Below, piece by piece: positions 9,862 to 18,100 of a DNA stretch of 64,000 nt. The notes under the pieces were generated by a model. The model searched no databases. It was not told where the DNA came from and saw only the letters and a list, made by a program, of their open reading frames with translations. This DNA is from Streptosporangium lutulentum. GTDB taxonomy: Bacteria > Actinomycetota > Actinomycetes > Streptosporangiales > Streptosporangiaceae. The stretch spans positions 806,001 to 870,000 of the forward strand of contig NZ_JAUSQU010000001.1 of NCBI RefSeq assembly GCF_030811455.1, in the 5' to 3' direction. Made by a program: the position numbers and the translations under genes. Within the stretch, counting starts at the first letter, position 1; each line of letters begins with the position of its first letter.

Positions 9862-10764
9862 ATGAGTACGCTGCCCGATCTCGAGTCCCTGCGCCTGCTC
9901 GTCGATGTGGACCGCCTGGGCAGCCTCGGCCAGGCGGCCCGGGCCGGGGGTATCGCCCAGCCGTCGGCGAGCAAGCGGATCTCGTTGCTGGAGCGCCGCC
10001 TCGGGTTGCCGCTGCTGGAGCGCACCCCGCGTGGCTCCACCCTCACCCCGCAGGGCGCGATGGTCTCGGCCTGGGCCACTCAGGTGCTGTCGGCGGCCGA
10101 GGAGCTGATGCGCGGGGTGGAGGCGGTACGGCACGGCCGGGCGGCCCACCTGCACATCGCGGCCAGCATGACCGTGGCCGAATACCTGCTGCCGCGCTGG
10201 CTGGGGGAGCTGCAGAGCCGGGAGTCCACGGTCCAGGTCGGTCTGGACGTACAGAACTCGGCGGAGGTGGCGAAACTCGTCGGCGGCGGGGTTGAGCTCG
10301 GATTCGTGGAGGGGCCCTCGGTGCCGGCCGGGCTGACCTCCCGGGTGGTCGCCACCGACCGGCTCGTCGTGGTGGTCGCGCCGGGGCACCCGTGGGCACG
10401 GCGCCGGACCTCGCTGCTCGCCGCGGAGCTGGCCGCCACCCCGCTGGTCGTCCGCGAGCGGGGCTCCGGCACTCGCGAGACCCTGGACCTCGCGCTGGCC
10501 GGACACGCCGTCGCCGCCCCCAGGCTCGAACTCGGCTCCAACGCCGCGGTCAAGGGCGCCGCGAGCGAGGGCGCCGCCCCGGCCGTGCTCAGCGGCTACG
10601 CCGTGGAGGCGGAGCTGGCCACCGGCCGCCTGGTCGAGGTGTCCACCCAGGGCATCGACCTCGAACGCCGCCTGCGTGCGGTCTGGCGCCGCGGCAGCAC
10701 CCCCACCGGCCCCGCCGCGACCCTTCTGAAGATCACCCTCTCCGTGGCTCGTGAGCATCCGTGA
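9862..10764 (+). CDS. LysR family transcriptional regulator
   Basis: A 300-residue LysR-type regulator. The N-terminal winged HTH spans about 1-60 (SLRLLVDVDRLGSLGQAARA, QPSASKRISLLERRLGLPLL, TPRGSTLTPQG). The effector domain has the usual two alpha/beta lobes (LHIAASMTVAEYLLP; RVVATDRLVVVVAPGHPWA; LELGSNAAVKGAASEGAAPA). It is divergent from psuG and upstream of an unrelated oxidoreductase, so its target is unclear; LysR proteins often control the divergent neighbour, which would be psuGK (inference). Confidence 0.9.
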   Translation: MSTLPDLESLRLLVDVDRLGSLGQAARAGGIAQPSASKRISLLERRLGLPLLERTPRGSTLTPQGAMVSAWATQVLSAAEELMRGVEAVRHGRAAHLHIAASMTVAEYLLPRWLGELQSRESTVQVGLDVQNSAEVAKLVGGGVELGFVEGPSVPAGLTSRVVATDRLVVVVAPGHPWARRRTSLLAAELAATPLVVRERGSGTRETLDLALAGHAVAAPRLELGSNAAVKGAASEGAAPAVLSGYAVEAELATGRLVEVSTQGIDLERRLRAVWRRGSTPTGPAATLLKITLSVAREHP

Positions 10765-10771
10765 GCCGGAC

Positions 10772-10829
10772 GACCGGTGACCGGTGCGCCGGTGGGCGGT
10801 GACCGATGACCGGTGCGCCGGTGGCCCGT
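10772..10829. repeat. 29-bp tandem duplication
   Basis: Two adjacent 29-bp units (10772-10800 and 10801-10829), both of the form gaccg-tgaccggtgcgccggtgg, differing at three positions, follow the LysR stop. GACCGGT/ACCGGT elements give internal dyads. They may reflect terminator evolution or simple slippage. Confidence 0.6.
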
Positions 10830-10986
10830 GAGCGGCCGTAGACCGTTTTGTCGCCTTCGATATATGGTGCGCGGCATGGTGGTTATTGAGATGTCCGGCG
10901 CGCTCTGTCCTGAGCCGCACTGGCAGACCGGTCTCTGACCACCCGGAGTCCCCGCCCCGCCACCCCTCACCTCCTCGGGATGTCTC

Positions 10987-12501
10987 GTGCTCCGTTCTCG
11001 CTATGACGCCGTGATCGCCGGAGGCGGTCACAACGGTCTGGTCGCCGCCGCCTACCTCGCACGGGCGGGCCGCCGGGTTCTCGTCCTGGAACGCCTCGAC
11101 CACGTCGGCGGCCTCGCCGTCTCGGCGCGGGCGTTCCCCGGGGTCGACGCCCGGATCTCGCGCTACTCCTACCTGGTCAGCCTCCTCCCCACCAAGATCG
11201 TGGAAGACCTCGGGCTCCGGATCGCGCTGCGTCGCCGGCGCTACGCCTCCTACACGCCCGTGGGGGACACGGGACTGCTGGTGGACAACGGCGACGCCGC
11301 CCGGACCGCCGCCTCCTTCACCCGGGTCACCGGCGGCCCCGCCGACCTGGACGCGTGGCGGCGCTTCTACGCGATGACCGCCGGCGTGGCGGAGCGGGTG
11401 GCGCCGACGTTGCTGGAACCCCTCGTGGACCGCGCGGCGATGCGCGACCTCGTCGGCGACGAGGCCTGGCGGGAGCTGTTCGAACGGCCGATCGGCGAGG
11501 TCGTGGACGAGCGGTTCGCCGACGACACCGTGCGCGGCGTGGTGCTCACCGACGCGCTGATCGGCACCTTCGCCGACCCCTCCGACCCGAGCCTGCTCGC
11601 CAACCGGTGCTTCCTCTATCACGTGATCGGCGACGGGACCGGCGACTGGAACGTCCCGGTCGGCGGGATGGGCGCGGTCTCCGGGGGACTCGCGGACGTC
11701 GCCCGCGCGGCCGGAGCCGAGATCCTGACCGGCGCCGAGGTCCTCGCCGTCGACCCCTCCGGCGAGGTCGCCTTCCGCGACGCCGACGGGGAGCACACGG
11801 TCCGGGGCGACCGGGTTTTGGCCAACGTGCCGCCCGCCGTCCTCGCCCGTCTGCTGGGAGCGGGGGAGCCCGCGCCCGAGGGAGCCCAGCTCAAGGTCAA
11901 CATGGTGCTGTCGCGGCTGCCCCGGCTCAGGGACTCCGGGGTGGACCCCGTGGCGGCGTTCAGCGGCACGTTCCACATCAACGAGGGCCGCGACCAGCTC
12001 GCCCGCGCCTACGCCGAGGCGTCCGCCGGGCGGATCCCGGAGCTGCCCCCGGCCGAGGTCTACTGCCACTCGCTGACCGACCCGTCCATCCTCGGTCCCG
12101 AGCTGCGGGCCGCCGGGGCCCAGACGATGACCCTGTTCGGCCTGCACATGCCCGCCCGGCTGTTCCGCGAGGATCCGGCGGGCGCCCGCGAGGCCGCGCT
12201 GAGCGCCACGCTCGCCTCGATGAACCGGGTGCTCGCCGAGCCGATCGAGGACTGCCTGCTGCGCGCGCCCGACGGAGGCCTCTGCCTGGAGGCGAGGACC
12301 CCGGTCGACCTGGAGAACGAGGCGGGCCTGCCCGGCGGCCACATCTTTCACCGCGACCTGTCCTGGCCGTACGGCGAGCCGGGACGGTGGGGCGTGGAGA
12401 CCGGGTTCGAGCGCATCCTGCTCTGCGGCGCGGGCGCCCGGCGCGGCGGCGGGGTCAGCGGCATCCCCGGCCACAACGCGGCCATGGCGCTCCTGGCCTG
12501 A
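10987..12501 (+). CDS. FAD-dependent oxidoreductase, phytoene dehydrogenase-related (PYROXD2/CrtI-like)
   Basis: A 504-residue flavoprotein starting at GTG. The Rossmann motif GGGHNGLVAAAYLARAG (about 11-27) is followed by LVLERLDHVGG, typical of CrtI/PYROXD2-type amine or carotenoid oxidoreductases, and the C-terminal FAD segment LLCGAGARRGGGVSGIPGHN (about 477-496). No phytoene synthase, prenyltransferase or other carotenoid gene is nearby, so carotenoid biosynthesis is unlikely; the substrate is unknown. The gene stands alone, followed by a weak hairpin and a separate two-component operon. Confidence 0.85.
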   Translation: MLRSRYDAVIAGGGHNGLVAAAYLARAGRRVLVLERLDHVGGLAVSARAFPGVDARISRYSYLVSLLPTKIVEDLGLRIALRRRRYASYTPVGDTGLLVDNGDAARTAASFTRVTGGPADLDAWRRFYAMTAGVAERVAPTLLEPLVDRAAMRDLVGDEAWRELFERPIGEVVDERFADDTVRGVVLTDALIGTFADPSDPSLLANRCFLYHVIGDGTGDWNVPVGGMGAVSGGLADVARAAGAEILTGAEVLAVDPSGEVAFRDADGEHTVRGDRVLANVPPAVLARLLGAGEPAPEGAQLKVNMVLSRLPRLRDSGVDPVAAFSGTFHINEGRDQLARAYAEASAGRIPELPPAEVYCHSLTDPSILGPELRAAGAQTMTLFGLHMPARLFREDPAGAREAALSATLASMNRVLAEPIEDCLLRAPDGGLCLEARTPVDLENEAGLPGGHIFHRDLSWPYGEPGRWGVETGFERILLCGAGARRGGGVSGIPGHNAAMALLA

Positions 12502-12534
12502 GACCGGCCGCGGAGCCGTCGCCGGACCGGTCTC
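12500..12534 (+). terminator. Possible weak terminator hairpin
   Basis: GAGACCGG (12500-12507) can pair with CCGGTCTC (12527-12534), an 8-bp stem with a 19-nt GC-rich loop, starting at the stop codon of the oxidoreductase. No T-tract. Confidence 0.35.
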
Positions 12535-12668
12535 GGGCCAGGAGGCGCGGCTCCGCCCGGCCGGGGCGCTCACCGCGGACGAACGTGACCGAGAGCCTGC
12601 TTGAGGTCCTTATGGTGACGAATGGGTCATTCATAGGGTTTTCATGGTGAGCGTCTAGCGTTGGGCCC

Positions 12669-13376
12669 ATGGTTGACGGTGAGGCCGCGCGGGTGCTGGT
12701 CGTGGACGACGAGCCCGCGCTCAGGGAGGCGTTGCAGAGCAGTCTGGAGTTCGAGGGATACAGGGTCGGCCTGGCCTCGGACGGGCAGGCCGCGCTGGAG
12801 ACGCTGGAGCGGGAGCGGTACGACCTGGTGCTGCTCGACGTGATGATGCCCCGGCTGGACGGGTTGAGCGCCTGCCGCAGGCTCAGGGCGGCCCGCAACC
12901 ACGTGCCGGTGCTCATGCTCACCGCCCGCGACGCCGTGGGCGACCGCGTCTCGGGACTGGACGCCGGGGCCGACGACTACCTGGTCAAACCGTTCGAGCT
13001 GGACGAGCTGCTGGCCAGGGTCAGGGCGCTGCTGCGGCGCGTCGCGCTGAGCGCGCCCTCGGCGGAGGACGACGGCGTGCTGGTCCACGCCGACCTGCGG
13101 ATGGACGTCTTCAGCCGGGAGGTCACCAGGGCGGGCGAGCCGCTCGAACTGACCCGGACCGAGTTTCTCCTGCTGGAGCTGCTCATGGTCCACCCTCGCC
13201 AGGTGCTCACCCGCGAGCAGATCCTCAGCGAGGTGTGGGGCTTCGACGTCGAGCCGTCCTCCAACTCCCTCGACGTCTACGTCATGTATCTGCGCCGCAA
13301 GACCGAGACCGCGGGACGCCCCCGGCTGATCCACACGGTCAGAGGCGTCGGCTACGTGCTGCGGACCTCGCAGTGA
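12669..13376 (+). CDS. OmpR/PhoB family response regulator (MprA-like)
   Basis: A 235-residue response regulator. The receiver domain has acidic pocket VVDDEPAL (about 11-18), phospho-acceptor Asp in [11 protein letters not shown] (about 56), LTARDA and the conserved Lys in LVKPFEL. The winged-helix DNA-binding domain (about 130-233) has [20 protein letters not shown] and [12 protein letters not shown]. Its TGA stop overlaps the GTG start of the kinase, so the two are translationally coupled. Sequence style and partner resemble MprAB-type envelope-stress systems of actinobacteria; targets are unknown. Confidence 0.93.
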   Translation: MVDGEAARVLVVDDEPALREALQSSLEFEGYRVGLASDGQAALETLERERYDLVLLDVMMPRLDGLSACRRLRAARNHVPVLMLTARDAVGDRVSGLDAGADDYLVKPFELDELLARVRALLRRVALSAPSAEDDGVLVHADLRMDVFSREVTRAGEPLELTRTEFLLLELLMVHPRQVLTREQILSEVWGFDVEPSSNSLDVYVMYLRRKTETAGRPRLIHTVRGVGYVLRTSQ

Positions 13377-14812
13377 ACAGCCGCCGGTCCCTGCGCTCGC
13401 GGCTCACCCTGCTGGTGGCGACGGCGGTCGCGGTGGCGATCGCGGTGTGCGCGGCGGTCTGCTGGGTCCTCGTCAGGAGCGAGTTGCTCGACCAGATGGA
13501 CCGGTCGCTGCACGGGCCGAAGGGACCGCAGGGCATCGAGTGGATCCGCTCGTACTGCTTCATGGGCGTCCCCGAGCGGCCGCTGCCGCCCCGGTTCCAG
13601 CCCCTCCAGGTGATCGACGCGCGGGGAGGCAGGTGTGTCGTCGGCGCCCCCGCGGTCAAGGTCACCCCGGCCGACCTCGCCCTGGCCGCTGCGCCCGCGG
13701 GACGCGAGTCGATCAGGAACGGCACCACGGAGAAGGGGGCGGAGGTGCGCGTGCTGACCTGGAGCGTCGGAGCCGGCCTCGCGGTGATGGAGTCCCGGAC
13801 GCTGACCGAGTTCCAGGCCACCCTCACCACGCTCGCCTGGATTCTCGCCGGGGTCGCCGCGCTCGGCGTGCTCGGCGCGGCCTCGGCGGGACTGCTCGTC
13901 TCCCGTACGGCGCTGCGCCCGGTCGGCCTCCTGGCCGAGGCCGTCGAACACGTCGCCAGGACCGAGGACCTCGACACCAGGCTCCCGGTCGAGGGCACCG
14001 ACGAGATCGCCAGGCTGGTCACCTCGTTCAACACGATGACCACCGCGCTGGCCGGATCCCGCGAGCGCCAGCGGCGGCTGATCGCCGACGCCGGGCACGA
14101 GCTGCGCACCCCGCTCACCAGCCTGCGCACCAACATCGACCTGCTGCTGCGCAGCGAGAACGCGGGCCGCCCGCTGGACCCGGATCCCAAACGCAGGCTG
14201 CTGACCAGCCTCAAGGCCCAGTTCGAGGAGATGTCCACGCTGGTGGGGGGTCTGCTGCAGCTCTCGCGCTCCGAGGACGAGCACGAGCCGTACGTCGAGG
14301 TCGCCTTCCACGACGTGGTCGACTCCGCCGTGCGCCGGGCCCGCCTGCGTGCCCCCCACGTCTCGATGGAGGTGGAGCTGCGCCCCTGGTACGTCCACGG
14401 CGACCAGGCCGCCCTGGAGCGGGCGGTGATGAACCTGCTGGACAACGCGGTGAAGTTCTCGGGCGACGGCTCGACGGGCGACGGCTCGACGGGCGACGCG
14501 GGGAGCGGCCCGGCGGCGGATCCGGCGAATGGCTCGCCGGAGGGTCCGGCGGGCCCGGTGACCGTACGGCTTCACGAGGGCGAGCTGACCGTGAGGGACC
14601 ACGGCCCGGGCATCCCGGAGGACGAGCTGCCGTATGTGTTCGACCGGTTCTGGCGGTCGTCCTCGGCTCGCGGCATGCCCGGCTCGGGGCTGGGACTGGC
14701 CATCGTGGCGCAGGCCGTACGGGACGCCGGGGGAGAGGTCGCGCTGGAGAACGCCGCCGGACGCGGAACCCTCGCCCGGATGCGCCTGTCCGGCTCTCCC
14801 GTACGAGGCTGA
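13373..14812 (+). CDS. Sensor histidine kinase (MprB-like)
   Basis: A 479-residue membrane kinase. The GTG at 13373 overlaps the regulator stop by 4 bp (GTGA), fixing the start. Two membrane segments (about 13-38 and 140-165) bracket a periplasmic domain of about 100 residues; then HAMP, HisKA with the phospho-His in [11 protein letters not shown]-box [10 protein letters not shown]-boxes [11 protein letters not shown] and GSGLGLAIV. Just after the N-box, residues about 366-393 are a Gly/Ser/Asp/Pro-rich insertion coded by tandem 15-bp repeats, unusual inside an ATP-binding fold. It phosphorylates the adjacent response regulator. Confidence 0.93.
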   Translation: MNSRRSLRSRLTLLVATAVAVAIAVCAAVCWVLVRSELLDQMDRSLHGPKGPQGIEWIRSYCFMGVPERPLPPRFQPLQVIDARGGRCVVGAPAVKVTPADLALAAAPAGRESIRNGTTEKGAEVRVLTWSVGAGLAVMESRTLTEFQATLTTLAWILAGVAALGVLGAASAGLLVSRTALRPVGLLAEAVEHVARTEDLDTRLPVEGTDEIARLVTSFNTMTTALAGSRERQRRLIADAGHELRTPLTSLRTNIDLLLRSENAGRPLDPDPKRRLLTSLKAQFEEMSTLVGGLLQLSRSEDEHEPYVEVAFHDVVDSAVRRARLRAPHVSMEVELRPWYVHGDQAALERAVMNLLDNAVKFSGDGSTGDGSTGDAGSGPAADPANGSPEGPAGPVTVRLHEGELTVRDHGPGIPEDELPYVFDRFWRSSSARGMPGSGLGLAIVAQAVRDAGGEVALENAAGRGTLARMRLSGSPVRG

Positions 14813-14893
14813 CCGGGGGTCCGCTCCGCGACCGTGGCTGAACCGCCGCATCGAGAGCACCGCACCGGAGGATCGCAACTGTAGTCTTGCGCG

Positions 14894-15550
14894 GTGCACA
14901 GCGGAGGAGGGGCGCGCAGCAGCCGCGCAGACCAGGCCGATCAGCGTCGAGCGGAGCTGCTCGACGCCACCCGAAGGGTCGTGCTGGAGCGGGGGCTGGC
15001 CAGCACCCGCGTCGCCGACATCGCCAAGGCGACCAATGTGAGCGGCGGGCTGATCCACTATCACTTCGCCACCAAGGACGATCTCATCACCGCGATGCTC
15101 CGCAGCACCAGCGAATCGGAGATCCAGCGGCTGAGGGAGATCGTCGCGGAACCGGGTACCGCCGTGGAGCGGCTGGACCGCGTCCTGCTCTTCTACATCC
15201 CGGCCTCCCGCTCCGACCAGAGCTGGATCCTCTGGCTCGACGCCTGGGCCGTCGGGGTGCGCGAGGCGCACGTCCGGGCCATCCTGCTGGAGCTCGAAGG
15301 CACCTGGATCGAGATCCTCGGCGAGGTGATCGCGGAGGGGGTGGCCACGGGCGAGTTCGTCTGCGACGACCCCCAGGGGTCGGCCGAGCGGATCGACGGC
15401 ATGCTGGACGGTCTGGTGGTCCGCTACACCCTGCACGCCGGAAACATGTCCCGGACCCGCCTTCTGCACCACGCCCGGGTCGCCGCCGCCCGCGAGGTCG
15501 GACTGGACCTCGCGGCCTTTCCCGCCGCGTCCTCGGTGTCAGGCGGGTAA
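14894..15550 (+). CDS. TetR family transcriptional regulator
   Basis: A 218-residue TetR protein with a GTG start. HTH region about 17-63: RRAELLDATRRVVLERGL, RVADIAKATNVSGGLIHYHF. The ligand-binding domain contains SWILWLDAWAVGVREAHVRA, close to the BetI-like/TetR_C_6 type found in actinobacteria. No obvious divergent target; it follows the histidine kinase gene by 81 bp in the same direction and its 3' end overlaps a convergent small gene by 12 bp. Confidence 0.88.
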   Translation: MHSGGGARSSRADQADQRRAELLDATRRVVLERGLASTRVADIAKATNVSGGLIHYHFATKDDLITAMLRSTSESEIQRLREIVAEPGTAVERLDRVLLFYIPASRSDQSWILWLDAWAVGVREAHVRAILLELEGTWIEILGEVIAEGVATGEFVCDDPQGSAERIDGMLDGLVVRYTLHAGNMSRTRLLHHARVAAAREVGLDLAAFPAASSVSGG

Positions 15551-15799
15551 CGCCGCGAGGAGGAAGGCCAGCCGCGCGGCGGCATCCTCGACGTAGTCGG
15601 CGGTGCCGAGCCGGTAACCCCACGAGGTGACGAAGCCACCGTCGGGGGAGCACGTCACGGTCTCCACCAGGTTGTTGCTGAACCGATTGCGGACGCAGAC
15701 GTAAGCAGGATCCCCAAAGGAAATCTTCTGCACCGACAAGTCCGCATGCAACCGAGTCGCAATGGCGAACCTCTCCAGGCAAGACAGCGTGTCCAGCAT
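15539..15799 (-). CDS. Small protein of unknown function next to an XRE regulator
   Basis: An 86-residue acidic protein from the ATG at 15799: LERFAIATRLHADLSVQKIS, VRNRFSNNLVETVTCSPDGG, FVTSWGYRLGTADYVEDAAA. It looks like the small partner proteins often found beside XRE/DUF5753 regulators in streptomycetes and relatives, though I cannot place it in DUF397. It follows the XRE gene by 46 bp on the same strand and overlaps the convergent TetR stop. Confidence 0.6.
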   Translation of the reverse strand: MLDTLSCLERFAIATRLHADLSVQKISFGDPAYVCVRNRFSNNLVETVTCSPDGGFVTSWGYRLGTADYVEDAAARLAFLLAALPA

Positions 15800-15845
15800 C
15801 GTGCGTCACCTCCGTCTCGACAGAGAATTGCACGATCTTGGGGGA

Positions 15846-16718
15846 TTAATCAAGCAATTGCGGCTTTTTGCCTGCCGATTGTCTGGCGAAGTCCTCCAGC
15901 ACTCTGACGATCACGGATCTGGCCTCCTCCCTGAAGACCGCCGCCTCGGCGAGCTCCTCGAACGCCCGCGTGTAGAAGGTGAGGTCGTCGGGGTCGCGGA
16001 GGATCAGGTCCCTGGTCCTGGTCGGCACCGCGACATGGTCGTCGTCGTAGATCCAGAAGCCGTTGAGCAGGGCGGACGGAAGGGGGGCCTCGAAGGGGAT
16101 CACGCCGAACTCCACGTTGGGGAGCGCGGTCACGGCCAGCAGCCTGTCGAGCTGCCCGCGCATCACGTCGAGCGGGGCCAGCCGGTAGCGCAGCACGGCT
16201 TCGGGCAGGACGAACCTGAACTTCTTGCTCTGGTCGTAGAGGATCTCCTGGCGTCGCATGCGCACCCGGATGGCCGAGTCGACCTCGTCGGGGGCGTTGT
16301 AGAGACGCTTGATCCTGGAGAAGATGCTCCGGGCGTACTCGGTGGTCTGCAACAGGCCGATGACGACGCCCGGCTCGAAGACCCGCAGCAGCGCGGTCCG
16401 GGCCTCCATCTCCCGGATGTCCTCCTGGAGGGCGGCCAGGCCGCTGCGATGCCGCTGCCGCCAGGAGTCCTGGCGCTCCAGCAGCGCCGAGGCCTGCTCT
16501 ATCAGCTCCGCGACGATCTCCGGGGTGGCCGCTACCGCCTGCCCCCACTGGACGATGTCGTCCCCTGTGGCGGTCTGGCGGGCGTTCTCCAGCCGCGAGA
16601 CCTTGGAGGCCTGCCACCGGAGCCGCTCGGCCAGCTCCTTGCCCGACAGGCGAGCCGACTCGCGCAACTGCCGGAGTTGCGCGCCCAGGTCGGTCCTGGC
16701 CTGCTGGAACCCGCTCAC
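15846..16718 (-). CDS. XRE-family helix-turn-helix regulator with DUF5753 domain
   Basis: A 290-residue regulator: HTH at about 12-66 (LGAQLRQLRESARLSGKELA, WQASKVSRLENARQ) and a DUF5753 domain (about 100-285) with FEPGVVIGLLQTTEYARSIF, RMRRQEILYD and FRFVLPEAVLRYRL. Such proteins are abundant in actinomycetes, usually paired with one or two small proteins, and several are linked to development or antibiotic production. Here two small genes, 15539-15799 and 16871-17077, flank it on the same strand. Confidence 0.92.
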   Translation of the reverse strand: MSGFQQARTDLGAQLRQLRESARLSGKELAERLRWQASKVSRLENARQTATGDDIVQWGQAVAATPEIVAELIEQASALLERQDSWRQRHRSGLAALQEDIREMEARTALLRVFEPGVVIGLLQTTEYARSIFSRIKRLYNAPDEVDSAIRVRMRRQEILYDQSKKFRFVLPEAVLRYRLAPLDVMRGQLDRLLAVTALPNVEFGVIPFEAPLPSALLNGFWIYDDDHVAVPTRTRDLILRDPDDLTFYTRAFEELAEAAVFREEARSVIVRVLEDFARQSAGKKPQLLD

Positions 16719-16870
16719 ACGATCTCCTCGACTGGTCGTGTGGGTGAGACGCCGCAGTGGCTGCCGACCTGGTCGTTCCGCGTATTCACGTCATCTCCCG
16801 CATGGTGCGCACGACGCTAGCCCCGAGCGCGTGGATCATGCCATAGACGGCTCCCAATCGTGACCAATAT

Positions 16871-17077
16871 TTACAGAAGCACCTTGCGGGCGATGTCTAC
16901 GAGAAGCTCGCGGGGGACCTCGATAATGGTCTCGCCGTCCAGGACGTCGCGCAGATCGGCCAGGGCTTCCGCGTCGGTCACGTGGAGGCCCTGAACGACG
17001 ATGGTGCCGCGATCGGTTTCGTAGAGAGAGGGGCAGGCGCCCGCCTCCGAGGTAGAGCCGAGAAACCGCAGGCGCAT
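16871..17077 (-). CDS. Small protein, probable companion of the XRE regulator
   Basis: A 68-residue protein from the ATG at 17077: LRFLGSTSEAGACPSLYETD, RGTIVVQGLHVTDAEALADL, then GETIIEVPRELLVDIARKVL. The GC3 pattern is coding. Position (153 bp upstream of and co-directional with the XRE/DUF5753 gene) and size match the small partners of this regulator class. No enzyme motif or membrane segment. Function not known. Confidence 0.6.
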   Translation of the reverse strand: MRLRFLGSTSEAGACPSLYETDRGTIVVQGLHVTDAEALADLRDVLDGETIIEVPRELLVDIARKVLL

Positions 17078-17317
17078 GACTGATTCCTTCCCGAGCCAGT
17101 CCTATGAAGCAATTGCGTGCAATCTTAGAGTTCGGAAGGTTGCATGAAGGTTTCAACCATGAAATTGCGGACGTTTCGCCCAAGGGGTGCGACCAGTGGC
17201 CTCACGTGTGCGGCCGGCGGTACGAATTGAGCGGCGAGTCGCCGCGCCCCGCCGGGCCCGGTCCCGCTGATCGCCTCCCGCGCCCGATCGCAACCCCTCC
17301 GACCGCCGCGCCCGGCC

Positions 17318-17376
17318 CCGGGAACCACTGTGGCCGCCACACCCCGACAGGGTGTGGCGGCCACAGTGGTTCCCGG
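17318..17376. terminator. 27-bp perfect inverted repeat (bidirectional terminator-like)
   Basis: Arms 17318-17344 and 17350-17376 are perfectly complementary over 27 bp, closed by a 5-nt loop (cgaca); the left arm begins CCGGGAACCACTGTGG. It lies 22 bp beyond the stop of the lipoprotein gene on the minus strand and is the longest perfect hairpin noticed in the window. The rest of the 17078-17398 gap shows no gene. Confidence 0.85.
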
Positions 17377-17398
17377 ACGTCCCGGAAGGCGGGCGGCC

Positions 17399-17920
17399 CT
17401 AGCCGTGCACCTTCTCGCCGTTCGGGTGCACGGCGTACCACTCGGCGCCGAAGCCGTTGACGTCGTTGCCCGTGGTGTCGCCGGCCTTCTGGTCCTTGAT
17501 GTAGTAGTAGAGCGGATGGCCGTTGTAGGTCACCTGGGTCTCGCCGTCGTCCCGCTTGACGGTGCCGAGCAGATTCTCCTTGACGCCGTTCTCGGCCTTT
17601 GGTTTCTCCGACGTGACGAACGGCGGCCACGCCTGGGCACAGGGGCCCGAACACGCGGACTTCCCGTCCTTGTCCTTCTCGAAGAGATAGAGCGTGCGGC
17701 CCCCCTCCCCTACCAGGATCTTTCCGATCTTCGTTTCCGCCACTTCGACCGCGGCTCTGGCCGTGGACATCGTGGGCGTCGCGGATGTCGCGGTTGGGGT
17801 CGGTGTCACTTTGACCTCGTCCGCAGTGATTGGTTCGGTCGCGTCCTTCTCTTCGGTGCCGCCGCATCCGGTGGCGAACAAGCCAACCGCGAGCACGCCG
17901 GCATAAAGCAACTTCCTCAT
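17399..17920 (-). CDS. Secreted lipoprotein with COG4315-type repeats
   Basis: A 173-residue lipoprotein. The ATG at 17920 is chosen because GGAGG lies 6 bp upstream and it opens a lipoprotein signal (MRKLLYAGVLAVGLFATGCG, lipobox FATGC, lipidated Cys about 19). A Thr/Pro spacer follows, then two repeats of the predicted lipoprotein family COG4315: GRTLYLFEKDKDGKSACSG with CAQAWPPFVT, and TYNGHPLYYYIKDQKAGDTT with GFGAEWYAVHPNG. It sits on the outer face of the membrane; the function of the family is poorly known, possibly redox-linked. Confidence 0.88.
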   Translation of the reverse strand: MRKLLYAGVLAVGLFATGCGGTEEKDATEPITADEVKVTPTPTATSATPTMSTARAAVEVAETKIGKILVGEGGRTLYLFEKDKDGKSACSGPCAQAWPPFVTSEKPKAENGVKENLLGTVKRDDGETQVTYNGHPLYYYIKDQKAGDTTGNDVNGFGAEWYAVHPNGEKVHG

Positions 17921-18100
17921 CCCCGACCTCCAAGGAAGTAAGGCCAATACGGGTACCCAGGAAACACCTGCGCCACTCCGGCCCGTGGCCGCGACACGAC
18001 CCCTTCGGCAAGTCTTTGCCTGCCCTGACCTGCGACCTTCATCTCCGCCGGTGCCGCCGGTGCCGCCGGTCCGTCCGGGGGAGCGGGCCGTACGGGGAGA

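Noticed and set aside
10864..10938. 24-residue open frame ending ALCPEPHWQTGL upstream of the oxidoreductase
   Set aside because: No ribosome-binding site before the ATG, no recognisable leader-peptide features and no modifying enzymes nearby; chance is likely.
10987..12501. Carotenoid phytoene desaturase
   Set aside because: Only the FAD fold is shared; no crtB, crtE or other carotenoid genes are near, and the sequence is nearer PYROXD2-type oxidoreductases.
9847..12573. 908-residue minus-strand open frame across the LysR and oxidoreductase genes
   Set aside because: It is antisense to two clearly recognisable genes; its composition (Gly/His/Arg-rich) is the usual shadow of high-GC coding DNA and shows no domain.
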